NCBI GenBank assembly: GCA_945937975.1 | Contig: CAMEUD010000014.1 | Span: 1 to 17,432 of the forward strand | Length of the DNA stretch: 17,432 nucleotides | Direction: 5' to 3' | Origin: an uncultured Clostridia bacterium | GTDB lineage: Bacteria > Bacillota > Clostridia > Christensenellales > UBA1242 | Shown here: positions 1 to 13,200 of the stretch, piece by piece | How the letters are laid out: every line of letters starts with the position of its first letter | How positions within the stretch are numbered: the stretch's first letter is position 1 | Notes under the pieces: model-generated | Seen by the model: the letters and a program-made list of their open reading frames with translations, nothing else | What the model was told of the DNA's origin: nothing | Databases searched by the model: none | Translations under genes and position numbers: made by a program

Positions 1-2
1 TT

Positions 3-50
3 GAACATATGCACCATGACTTGAATGAATGGGTTAAGGAGATGTCTTAA
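3..50 (+). CDS. possible 3' end of an upstream gene (fragment)
   Basis: A frame open from the window edge runs 15 sense codons (EHMHHDLNEWVKEMS) and stops at TAA 48-50. The composition is compatible with a charged, helical C-terminus, but the piece is too short to assign to a family. It is in a different frame from the giant gene that follows. If real, the upstream gene would end where the open frame of the giant gene begins (base 38), leaving no room for a normal start. It may equally be a chance open stretch. Confidence 0.2.
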   Translation, partial: EHMHHDLNEWVKEMS

Positions 51-178
51 AAGAAAATTCTTCATATATTCTAACCATAAGATTTATTTATAAAACAATA
101 ACCGTAAGAACAGGTGAAGCGTTAATACAAAATGGGTCAAACATAATTACTTCATATACTCAACTTGATGAAAAACAA
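38..178 (+). other. in-frame upstream extension of the giant gene, no usable start codon
   Basis: The frame of the giant gene has a stop at TAA 35-37 and is then open from 38 to 178, with no ATG, GTG or TTG in it. The translated piece contains TITVRTGEALIQNGSNI, which reads like the first beta strands of the InlB-type repeat completed just after base 179 (GYKFIGYY, then VKVYEAKKLTAVF). Coding therefore very likely continues upstream of the first ATG. An AAGGAG at 36-41 looks like a ribosome binding site but has no in-frame start behind it. The start of the protein is probably lost, frameshifted or misassembled here. Confidence 0.5.
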
Positions 179-1270
179 ATGAGTGCAGGAAGTGAAGGAA
201 GTGTAACTGCTAATAACATTACTGGCTATAAGTTTATTGGTTATTATATTGTTCAAAAAAGTCCAAGTGGACAAATTAGTGGTGATATTTTTACAAGGAA
301 TTTATTGCATACAAACGCAAATTTGGTTTATGCACTAAATAAAGATAGTTCTGGAATAAAAATTAATATTGAAAATTCAATATTATATATTGTCAAAGTT
401 TATGAAGCAAAAAAACTTACTGCAGTTTTCAAAACTGATTTAAAAGATAATGCAACAAACGAAAATCTTGAAGTATCTCTTTCAAATACTGCTCCAATTC
501 AAATAGAATTTAACACAAAGGTATCTAGCAGTATATTACCAACAGCACAAATAAACGGAATGTATGATTTTGTATGCTGGCAAAGCAAGTCGGTTATATT
601 AAGTAATGCCGATTTCAAAATTGATGAAAAATATGATATTGATGATGATAATGACACAGTTATATTTGTTATCAAAGCAACTCCTACAACAGTCGTATTG
701 ACATTATATAGTGATGTTGACAAAGTATTTGGAACAGCAAATATTTCATATGCAACATTAGATTATTCAAAAATTGCACAACCATCAAAATTAGGATATA
801 CACTTGTTGGTTGGAAATATAAATATAAAGATAGTGATGGCAAAATAAATAAAGAAAAAGATGGACAACTTTATGTTTCAATACAAAATGGAAAAGTTGT
901 TCAAAGTGCTTGCAAAAAATTTGATATACAATCAAAGACTGTAGATTTTATTGCAGTTTATGAAGCAAATATAATTTCAAATATCAAATTTAGAGCTGGT
1001 GGAATTAATAACGAAGGTAATTTCGTTTCTGGACAAAAAGAATACACAGCACAAGTTATGTTTGGAACAAGTGATTACAAAAGTGATTTGTTTAGTTTGT
1101 CAACTTTTGCACCAACTTGGGAAACTAACTATGCAACATATGAATTTGCATACTTTATATTCAATGATGATACAAACAAAATTTATGACCCAAACAGTAC
1201 CGATGAAAGCAGAAAATATATTATAAAGAGTACTGAAATAAGTGGAGATATGATATTTACTGCTTATTAC
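179..1270 (+). repeat. N-terminal InlB-type repeats
   Basis: Residues 1-364 contain several units of the InlB B-repeat/Listeria-Bacteroides pattern. Each has an aromatic-rich core (GYKFIGYY at 16-23, YDFVCW near 130, GYTLVGW near 208) followed about 50-60 residues later by a strand such as KLTAVF or DFIAVYEA. The units are degenerate, and the final one passes directly into the first Ig-like domain. The first unit is only complete if the bases upstream of 179 are read in the same frame. Confidence 0.6.
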
Positions 1271-4200
1271 AAAGTTGTTGATTTTGTAACTCCAAGCATT
1301 GTTGGAAGTATGTCAAACTGGACATATGATGCACAAGCAAGAAGTATTACTCTTAACTTTAATAATAAGCAAAACACAAATGTACTAACATATTCATATG
1401 CATGGTATAAAGACGGAAAGGCACTTACAGGAAAAACAGATTTAATTCTTGATAATATTAAAAATGTTGTTGATAGTGGCAAATATGTGTGCCGAGTAAA
1501 AGTTAATGCAAAAAATAACTACGCATTTACAGAAAGTCAAATTGAAAAAGATACAGATGAATTTTTAATAACAATAACACCAAAAGAAATTTGGTTTACA
1601 CAAAACGATTTAATTACACAAGAATTAGTTAAAGTGTTTGATAATACAAACAAAACAGATAGTTCAGTTGGTTATGATGGTGTGTATAGTGGAGATAATA
1701 TCACAGTTATTGCAACTTATGATAATGTTAATGTTGGAACAAATATATCTATGACAATAACATTAAGTGCAACAGGTTCAACAACTGATGTAAGAAACTA
1801 TACTTATCCAACAGATATAACAGGAACTATTACTCCATATGAACTTAACTTTGTTCTCAAAAATCAAGCAAATAATTATGTAGTAAAAAATGGTGAAGAT
1901 AATTTACAAATAAATATCAAAGAATACTATAATCTTGCAAGTGATGATTCAAGTTTTATGCAAAGATATGGATTTGCAATAGATTTTGAAATAAAGACAT
2001 CACAAAATATTATTGGAGAATATTCTTACAATAATCAAAATGGGAATGATATTCTATTGTCGTTTGTATTGAAATCTGGAAATAGTAACAATTTTATAGG
2101 AACAGTAGATGACAGTTTCTTTATCAAAGATTCTGATGAAAATAGTGTTACAATTAGCATTAAAGTTTTATCAAATGATAATAGAAACAATGAACAAGTT
2201 GATAGCAGTTTGGCATATATTGTTGCAAATTCTATCATAAGTTCTGATAGTGATAAAGACCATATATTTAATATAAGTAATAATAACTCATCAAATATAA
2301 CAATTATTGAAAAACGAGATTATCTTTTAAGAAACCCAAGCATTAATTTAAAATTAATGATTAATGAACAATCAAAAGATTATGGGTATATTTATTGGAT
2401 AGAAAATTGGCAAGTCCAAAATGATGGCAAAATTGTTGAAAATACATTTGGAGATAATTCAAATATTACATATGTAATTGAGAATAGTTTGGTTAAACAA
2501 ATTATTATTAACTGTTATATTACAACTTTATCAAGTGTTGAATATGATTATAACTTGGCTGATGGAGAAACCATTGAAAACAAAGTTACATCAACAAAAT
2601 TTGCGTATGCAAAATCTATTAGATATAGTATTGATAACTATAATGCAAAATTCCCAATTCCAACAAGAGAAGGATTTGATTTTGTTGCTTGGACAAATGG
2701 AACATCAAATATTACATATTTAACAATATGGGACAAAAAATATACAAAATTAACAGCAGTATGGCAATTACAAGATATTGAAGTTGATAATGATAACATT
2801 AAAGACAATTTCATTTATGATGGATTAAGACATCAATATTCATTTACGATTGCAAATTCAAATGCAAAAGCTATTGAATATACTTACAAGTGGGTAAATA
2901 CAGCGCAAGTAAGTGGAGAGTTTGCAAATTCAACATTAAGAGTTAAAAATGTTAAGAATAGTGGTATTTATACATTAACAATCACAGCAACAAACAGTGG
3001 CGTTTCAAAAACATTAACAAGAGAAGTTAATGTTACAATCACTCCATTTGAATTGCTTACAGTAAATATTGATATTTCAAAACAATACGATAAGTCTGCT
3101 GATATTTCAACAATGATACTTCAAGGTGCATTGTCTGAAAAGATTTATATAACAGGTAGTTATTATAGCAGAAATGCAGGTTCGCTTTTAAATAAATCAA
3201 CTCTTGCTTACATAGTAAAAGATGGAGATTTGACAGTTGACAACATTTATAACGATAACTATAGTATTGATTTAACAAAAGTTAATGACCAAAGCAAGAT
3301 TATTCCAAAAGAAATTTCAATTTCATTTGATGACAACTCAAAAGTTTATGATAAAACACCATTAACAGCAACAGGCAATTTTAATGATGGAATTATTAGT
3401 TTTAGTTATACAATTAAAACTGCAAAATTGGTTAATGAAACATTGGTTGAATGTGGTGATGTTGGTATATATAATCAAAACAACAATAATTTGTTAATTG
3501 AAATTGAAAATGATTTGTTGTCTAACTTTAATTTTACAATATCAGGAACACTTACAATAAATTATAAAACTTTGCTCAACAGTGATGTTGAATGGGTTGG
3601 AGATAAAAATGTTGTATTCGATGGAAAAACTCATACACTTGTACTTTCAGATGAATTTAAAGATGCAATCGAAAGTTATAAATATGAAAAGAATAGTGTA
3701 ACTTTGACATCATTGCCAATAACAGTTGGTGAATATATAGTTACTGCAATATTCAAAGAAAATAGTGGTTATGATGTTCAAGAAGTTATACAAACAACAT
3801 TAATAATTTCTCAAAGAGTTTTGAATGTTACTTATGATTCTTCAAAAGGCAAAATTGAAAAAGTTTATGATGCAACAGATGTTGTAACAATAGGTATTGA
3901 AGAATTTAATATTGAAACAATAGTTAGTGGATTTGAACCAATCTTTGTTTATAATTACAGAACAGTTAATGCAGGAGATAATGTTGCTATTGATATTTCT
4001 TTGGATGAAAATAACGAGATTAACTCTAACTATGTATTAGCTTTCCCAAATGGTGCAATATATGGAAAAATAAATAAAGCGTTAGTAAATTTAACTATTA
4101 CTGATGTTTCGAAACAATATGATGGAACAAACAGATTTGAAATTGATGCAAAAGATATACAAGCAACAGGACTTGTTCAAGGTGAAAATGTTGGTGGAAG

Positions 4201-7200
4201 TGTTGTATTTATTGCAAAAGATGTCGCAAAATATAATAACCAAAACAGTTCACTTGATATAATAACAAGCGACTTGACTTTTGGTGGTGTGATATTTAGC
4301 ACAAATTATGAAATACAATCATTTGTTTATGATATTGAAATCACAAAAGCAGACCTTATACTTGCATGCAGTCCAAGAACTCCATACACATATAGTGGTG
4401 AAGTAATTGAAATAGCATATGATTTATCAAGAAGTGATAATTTAAGAAATGCAAGCTTGCCAACTGAACTTGTGAAAGTTTATTACATTAAAAATGGTGA
4501 AACATATAATCAAATTAATTATCAACCTTTGCAAGTAGGTAATTATCAAATTGAATTTAAGTTATCTAGCGAAGATGAAGTTAATTATAGAATTATATCA
4601 ACTCAAACAAAATTTAATTACGCAATAACACAAAAAGATTTGTCAATAAAATTCAGGATTGAATTTGAATACACTGGTGAAAATGCTGTATACAAAGCAG
4701 ACAAAGTAAAAAATGATATTTATATTTTATCAAAAGAAATAGACAACAATACTTTGGGTATTGGAGATAGTATTTCTTGGAATTTTGTTACAACAGGCAA
4801 AGATTGTGGAACTTACTATATTGATCAAAATGAATTTGTTGACCCAGCAGAAATAATAATTTATAAAGGTGATGAAGATTACACTCATAACTATAATATT
4901 ATTATTAATGTTGAAGCACAAATTGTTATAAAACAAGCAAGCATAGATAGAAGTCAAATCTCGATTTCAAGTAATGGTGCAGTTTACAATGCAAAATCTC
5001 ACACTTTGACATTTAGCGTTAATGGTAACAAAGAAAACTTTACATACAAATCAATAAAGAGAGATGAAGTTTTAATTCAAGGTGAAGAAAATATTAAATA
5101 TGCAGGTGAATATTCTCTTGAAATTGAACTTTATAACTATAAAATTTCAAACAATAAACCATTTGTTTATACAATATCCAAAAAAGATGTTGATTTGGAA
5201 TTACTTGATATTTCAAAAGTTTATGATGGTACAAACATTGTTGAACAAGATGACTATAAGTTTAAAGATGATGTAAATATTTGTGAAGAAGATATTTATA
5301 GCGTTTATATCGTTGCAACATATGAAGATAAAAACATAGGAGAAAAGAAAAAGGTTAAATTTGTACTCCAAAGTGCATCATCTCTTATGCAAAATTCATA
5401 TAATCTTTTAACGACAACTGGTTATGGAGATATAACTCCATTAGATAAAGTTTTAACATTAAGAACAAGCAAATATTCTGTTTTCTATAATGGTAATAAT
5501 GTTGAAATTAATATATCAAACTTTGCACCAAGTGAACTTGTTAATAGAGAAATTATCAGTGGAACAATTAGATTAAATATCAAAAATGTTGGCGAATATG
5601 ATATAGCAAGTCTTGATGTAAGTGATATAGATATATCAAACTTAAAAATTACAGATGCTTATGGGGAAAGCGTAAATGTAAGCAACTATTCATTAAGTTT
5701 TGCAGGAACAGTTGAAATTAAACATGCTTTGGTATCTGTTAATGTTAAAAACTTGCAATTTGTTTATAATGCAAAAATGCAAACACCAACATTTGAACAT
5801 TCAATTTATAATGAAAGTGGTGAACTTGTAGATGATTTTGAATACAATGTTGAGTATTTGCAAAATAATATTAGTGTTGACCCAATAAATGCTGGCGAAT
5901 ACATTATTAAAATAATATTAAGTGATGATAGCAATTATAGATTTGTAAGATTTGATAATGGTCAAGTTATTCCACAAAAAGAATTAACTTTTGTTAATAC
6001 ACTTAATATTGCAAAGAGAAAAATTGCAATTAATGTTAGTGATACAATAAACAAAAGATATAAGTATGGAATTAACGCAACATACCAAGTTGAAGCAAAA
6101 GATATTCTTGACCCAACACTTGAAAAAACTGAAGGCTTGCTTTCAATTCATAAATTGATTGCAACACTTTCAACGAATGATAGCATTGCAAAAACATATC
6201 AAGTTAATGGACTTTCAGGAGATTTGATATTTGATACATCAAGTGAAATTTATATTAAATCATTAGCAATAAATGAAGCAGATGTTGATGTTACAGCAAA
6301 CTACAGTATTGAAGGTTTAACCTGTACAATCATTATATCAAACACAAGTGAAGAATTTGATACTGATGCTTTGGAAACACTTATATATGATGGCACAGAT
6401 AAATTCGCTAGTGGAGAATTTTATGTAATATTCCTAATCAGTGGAATTGAAAATAGATTTGATATTAACAATAATTCATATAATGGTGAAACTGTAATAA
6501 GTGAACTTACTTATAACGGAACATCAACTGACAAAATTATTAATGCTGGTAGTTATAGCGTAAGATTAAAAATATCTATTGAAGGTTTTAGTCCTATTGA
6601 TACAATATTTGAATTTAATGTAAAACAAAAAGAAATATCTGTTGTTGATTGTAATATATCAAAAGAATACGATAATTCAAGCGATGTTTTAGGAAACTTA
6701 ACATCACAAGACATTTGTTATAAGAATGGTATAAAAGATGATGTTGTAATTGTTGGAACATACTATAACGAACAGGGAGAAATTGTTCAAACAGTTGGTA
6801 AAGATTATATCATTAAATTTACTATCTCTGGACAAGACAGTAGTAACTATACAATAGATTCATTAAGTTTGAAAGGTGAAATTGTTGCAAGAAAGATTAT
6901 TTTACAAATTCAAGATGGATATACATTAACATTTAATAATGAAATTCAATATGTTGATTTTGATAATCTTGAAATCGTTAGTGGCTCAATAATTGTTGGA
7001 CAATCACTTGTAGGAAGAATAAAAATCAACAATGAAAATGCTGGAACATATGAACTTAATTCAACAAACATTGATATATCAGAATTAAAAGTTCAAAATG
7101 GAATAGAAGACTTTACAGAAAACTATGAATTTATATTTAATGGTAATGTTACAATAAATAGTAAAAATGTTGATGTTACTGTTAATAGAATAAGATTAAC

Positions 7201-10200
7201 ATACAATGGTCAAGTTCAAACAATTAATGAGTTTTTAGTTTTTGAAAGTTTGGAAGAAGATTTGCAAGAAATAGCAAAAACTTCAATTTTGGTTTCATAT
7301 GACAAAGAAGTTATTGATGCTGGAAGTTATGAAGCAACAATTTCTTCAAACACAAATAATTTTGTATTTGTTGTTACTGGTTATACTGATAACAAAATTC
7401 AATTCACTGTTTCAAAGAGAAATATTATTTTCAGTCTTGGAGAAAATCCAATACAAAAAGTATATAACCCAACAAGCGACCATAAATCTAATTTTGAACC
7501 AGAATTTGTTTCAGGATTAATTGCTGGTCAAGAATTGAAAGGTGAATATAGATTATCACAAGTAGGACTTGGAGTTGGTATTTACACTCAAGACCCTAAC
7601 TATAACGAAAATGGTTATGTAATCTTTGATAATTTGGAAATCATTGCCAAAGGTGAAAACATTATAGATAAAAACTATAATGTATTAACAAAAATTGGTG
7701 CAGTGGAAATTATTCCATTTGAAATAACAAAAGATAATGCATACTTAAATGAAACACAAATTGTTTACTCAAAGAGTGAAGCATTAAACAGTTTAACATT
7801 CACATTCTTTGATGCTAATAAACAATTACAAACAATAACAGCACAAGATAATACTCTTGGAACAATAAGTTTGGTAGAAACAAGTGCGATAAATGTTGGA
7901 ACTTATCATATTAAAGTTACAATAAATAACTGTACATTAACAGATGGTGATGAATATGAATTTGAAATTATACCATTTGAAATTACAGATATTGATTATT
8001 TAAGTGAAAAAGAATACGATGCAACAAGCAATGTTGTAAATGGTAATAATGATACAATTTTAACATCATCACAAGTGTTTGCTGGTGATAATATTGAAAT
8101 TGTGGGAACATATGTTGATAACGATAACATTGCAGTGAGAAATGCAAGTCAAGAAGATTACACAATAATATTCGCAATTAAAAATGCAGATACACTTCCT
8201 GCAATGAATTACCAAATCAGTATTACAAGTAAGGGTAAAATAACTCAAAGAGTAATCACACTTAATGTAAACAAAGAATTGGTATACAAAGCAGATGGAG
8301 AATATGCAATTCCATACAAACAAGAAGATTTCACAATGATTGGAACTATTGTAAGTGGACAAACATTGGAAGGAATTGTAAAATTCAAAAAACAAGATAC
8401 ATTGGGAGTTATTGATTTAACTCAAGTTGATTTGTCAGGACTTACAGTAATTGATAGTGATAGCATTAATCAAACATCAAATTACTTGTTTAAATTAGAT
8501 GGAATAATTAGTATTAATAAATCAAAAATTACAATAGATTTTAGTGGTATATCTAATATATATATATATAATAATAGTATAGTACTAATAAATCCTATAA
8601 TAAAATTTGAAGATGAGAATAATACTGACACATTACCAACATTTACATATAACTATAAATCATTAGAATATAATAGTGAAAATGCACCAAAAGATGTTGG
8701 GCAATATACATTTACAGTGCAACTAAATTCAAGTTTCTATGAATTTAGCACAAAAAATACTTTTACATTTGAAATCAATGCCTATGATTTTATGGTAAGC
8801 AATGGAGTAATTCCAGCAGATAAATTCTATAAAAACTTTGGCGATGTTGACCCTGAACTTATATTTACAACAAAAACTGATTTTAATGAAACAATCAATT
8901 TGTATTTCACAAGAACTCAAGGTGAAGATGTTGGAGTTTATGACATTCAATTAGTAAACTGGGATAACAAAAACTATAATGTTACTCTTGAAAACGGAAA
9001 AGACTTATTTAGAATTAAAAAAGCATCAAATACAACTGTTATAATTCTTGCAACAGAAAAGAATATCAATTTGTTGCAAAAACAATATGATACAAAAAAT
9101 ATTGGTTCGATTGATATTACTTTACTAGACTATGATGCAAATGGCGAAACTTTAAGCGGACTTATTACATTTGAAGAAGGTGTTAATGTTGGTTCATACA
9201 AAGTAAGTGCTTGGACTCTTTCTAGTTTGAACTTTGAACAATTTAACTTAACAAGTGAAGTTGAATATGTAATTAACAAAAAAGATATTATTCTTAAAGG
9301 TGAAGACCTTGATAAGCCATATGATAATTCAACAAAATTCTATGGATTAATAACCATTTTAGATAGTTCAAATATGGAACTTGATGAAAATATTTATCAT
9401 TTAAGTGCTTATGGTATTTATGAAGATTCAAAAGTTAGTGAAAATGTAAATATACTTGTAAACTATGCTGGTGAAAGCATTTCTAACTTTAATGTAACAA
9501 ATACATTATCTGGTAAAATAACAAAGAGAAATGTGAGAATTGTTCCAAAACAAGACCAAGAAATAGTTTATGGAACAACAGATTTTGAACTCTTATTTGA
9601 TATTCAAGATTTGGAAACAACATCATTTGAAGGAACTTTAAGTAGTGAAATTGAAGGTAATTTGTTTATTGAATATTTGTCAGGAAAAACAAAGTTTGTT
9701 GTTGGCAATTATCCAATAAAATCAAATATCACATCAAATAACTTTAATCTTTCATTTGATGATAGCGTACAATTTACAATAACCAAAAAAGAATTAACAA
9801 TTAGCAATTCAAATAACTTTATAAAAGTATTTGATGGAAATAATGTTGTTTTGGGTGATTTTGTAATTGAAAGTGGACTAATTGATGGCGATATTGTTGA
9901 AGTCAGTGCAAAATTTTACAATAGTGAATTAAACGAAGATGCAACTGTTGGCATTGACAAAATTGTTATGTTTATATTATCTGGTGAAGATGGTGAAAAC
10001 TACTTTGCAGGAAATGTAAAAGGTAGCATAACAAATAAAATTGTTAAACTTAATTTTGTATACTATCTTGAAAAAGACGGAATGATTAATTATGAACTTA
10101 TTGAAGAAAATGAAATTTCAAGTTTTGATTTAATCTATGATACAAAAATTGGTGATACTCAAACATTTATGCCACAACCAAAACATGAAGGTTATACATT

Positions 10201-13200
10201 TGTTGGCTGGTATTTAGATGAAAATTATACAAATCAAATTGATTTGAACACAGTAATTAATAGTTCAATTTGGTCTATTGATGAAGAACAAAAATCTGTT
10301 TATGCAAAATGGGAAATCAAATCATTTAATGTAACTATTGTTAATGTAACAAAAGTTAATGGAGTTTATAGTGATGATGTATCACTTCAAGGTGGAACAT
10401 CAAAATCTATTGAAGGCAAATATAATTATTATAGTGTTGTAGATTTAAACGATATAGCAACTCCAAAAACAGGTTATGTATTTGCAGGATTCAGTGATGA
10501 TATAAATGCTTCAGTTAATGATAAATTTATAACAGAAGGCTATACAGTTCTTGCAAAAGATAATGTAATCTATGCAAAATTTGACCCAAAAACTGTAAAA
10601 TTAACTTTATTTGCAAACGAAGGTCTATTTACAAAATCTCAAAAATGGACATTTGATGGTGGTTATACTTCTGCTATGGTTGAAGTTGATTTCAATAGCA
10701 AGTTAAGTGATTATGGTATAACAATCCCAACTCTTTCAAGAGATGGTTATAATCTAAGTGGCTGGCAAGATGCAAATGGAAATAACATTTCATTCGATAT
10801 AAATACAATTTTGGGTGAAGATTACTTCCCAGAAAGAATACTATATGCTAGTTGGTCTGCAAGAAATTATAAATTAATATTAAATGCAAATGGTGGTGTT
10901 TATAGTGATTTTGATACTGATATTTGGACAGTTGAAGAACAAGATGAAAAAGGTAATGTTATAAAAGTTTCAAAAGCAATTTCATTTGATAGTGAAATTG
11001 GAGAACTTATTGAACCTATTAAGAAAGGTTGGACATTTGATTCTTACACAAATTCAGTAACATCAGATTTGATATTTAGACAATTGAATGATATTTCTGC
11101 AGATGCTCAATATTTGGAAAATACATACTCATTGACTATTATTTCAAAACATCATGATATTAAAGTTGAAATAAGAAACAAAGACAATGTGTTAATAAGT
11201 AATTACTCACTTGTTGCAGGAAATGCTGATAGACTAGTCATTGATGTTTCAACAACAGACAATGCAACTATCACAGCGATTGATACAATGGGTTACATCT
11301 TCAAGAACTGGACATCAACTTACAATTTGGTTGATGATGAAAGTGCAACAATTCAAATATTAGAATTTATGCAAGATGAAACACTTACTGCAAATTATGA
11401 TTTTAAAGAAAATACAATAACTTTAAGAGTTAATGACAAAGACCAAGGATATATTTATAGTGGTATGAATTCAACAGAAGGTGTGGGTGTTATTACATTT
11501 ACTGCAAAAACAGAAAGTGTTGTAAGTATTTCAGCAGTTGCTCTTGAAGGCTATAAATTAAGTGGTTGGATTGTAGATTCAAATGGCATTGCATACACAT
11601 TATCTGGAAACGACCTTGATAACATAAGAGAGTTGTCTAACTTTATTTGTGATATTGAAATATTAGTAAACTTTGAACCAAAGAATGTAAATATTACGAT
11701 TGTTTCAGATTCAACAAAAGGTACAATTAGTATCAGTGGTGTAATTGAAAATGTTGAAACATACACTTATAGTGCTTTGGTTGATACTTCATTCACATTT
11801 ACTATCACAGCAAATCATGGATATTCTGTTGATACAAATATTGATAATTGGGTATTTGAAACAGCATCATCACAAAAAGCAAACTTTGTGGTAAGAGTAA
11901 ATAATAATGTTTATACAATAACATTAACAAACTTCTATGAAAGTGGGACAATCAATATTCCATTCATAACAAACAAATATAGTGTAAAATTTGTTGCAGT
12001 TTATAGAAATGATAAAACATTTACAAGAGATTTAGATGTAGAAAGTTTAATTACATTGCAAACAAGTGGGCAAAGCGATATTCTTCTTAATTCAAATACT
12101 CCATTTGAAGCAATTTACAAAACACAAGTAAAACTTATTCCAACATTAGATATAAGAGAAGGCTATACATTTAGTTGTTGGTCAAAGAGTGGTTCAAGTG
12201 AATTTGTACTTTCAAGTATGGAAGGACTTGTAAACACTTATGATGATAACTCTATAGATTTTGAAATTCTTGATAATATAACTGTTTATTTGATTTATAC
12301 AATTAATGTCTATACAATTAAATATTCTGTAAATGATTATCAAAAAGGTAATGTTGTTTACAATGATGGAATTCCACAAACAAACTTTGCAATAACAATT
12401 AGATATGGTTATAATGCACAAAAAGTTGAAGCACAAAGCAATGAACATTACGAATTTGTAAAATGGGTTAGAGTTGTTGAAGGTGTTTATCAAGATTATT
12501 CAACAGAACAAATATTAGAATTAACAAACATAAAAGAAGATATGGAATTTGTTGCAATCTTCACAGGACAACCAATTACTATTACTGTTAAACTAATATT
12601 ACCAGAAGATGAAATCATAACACAAGAAACTGACTTTGGAAAACTCAGTATAAATGAAAATGATAGTACTCGAGTATCAAAAACAGAACAACTTGAAAAT
12701 ATGATGTACTATGAAATCTCAACTATTGCTGGCGAAAAAGTTATCTTGAACTTAATAGAAGAAAATGGTTATGAATTTTCAACAATCACACCATATTACT
12801 TGTTCGATAAAGTTAATAAGATAATTACACTTTCAAATATATTTGAATCAACTGAAATTCAAATTATATTAAAGGCAAGACAAAATACAATAATTGTTGA
12901 AATAAGTGGAGATACTTATGGTGCAACATTAAGTGAAAACTTTAACACATCAAATGGTGTTTTAAGTAGCAGAGATTTAGGGAATAAAAAATCTTATGAA
13001 TTTGTTGTAAAAACAGGTGGAGAAGTTGGTTTATTCTTAAATATCTTGTATGGATACAAATTAATTACAAACACTTATTTTGATATTCCTGTACTTTCAC
13101 CAGGAAGCAATAGTTCAATTTCTAATGGACATATCACAAATATTAAAGAAGATATGCACATTTATGTTGAAATACAAGCATTCACTTATCGTGTAACATT

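Noticed and set aside
8069..8395. 108-codon open frame on the minus strand
   Set aside because: It lies wholly antisense to the MBG/YDG array, has low-complexity Cys/Phe/Ile-rich content expected from reverse reading of AT-rich coding sequence, and shows no recognisable domain.
3044..10036. Possible CRISPR-like or nucleotide-level tandem repeat
   Set aside because: The periodicity is at protein level only. Nucleotide identity between modules is low and there are no identical repeat-spacer units.
12212..12493. 93-codon open frame on the minus strand
   Set aside because: It is a shadow of the InlB array: Asn/Ile/Cys-rich with no domain and no promoter or ribosome binding site of note.
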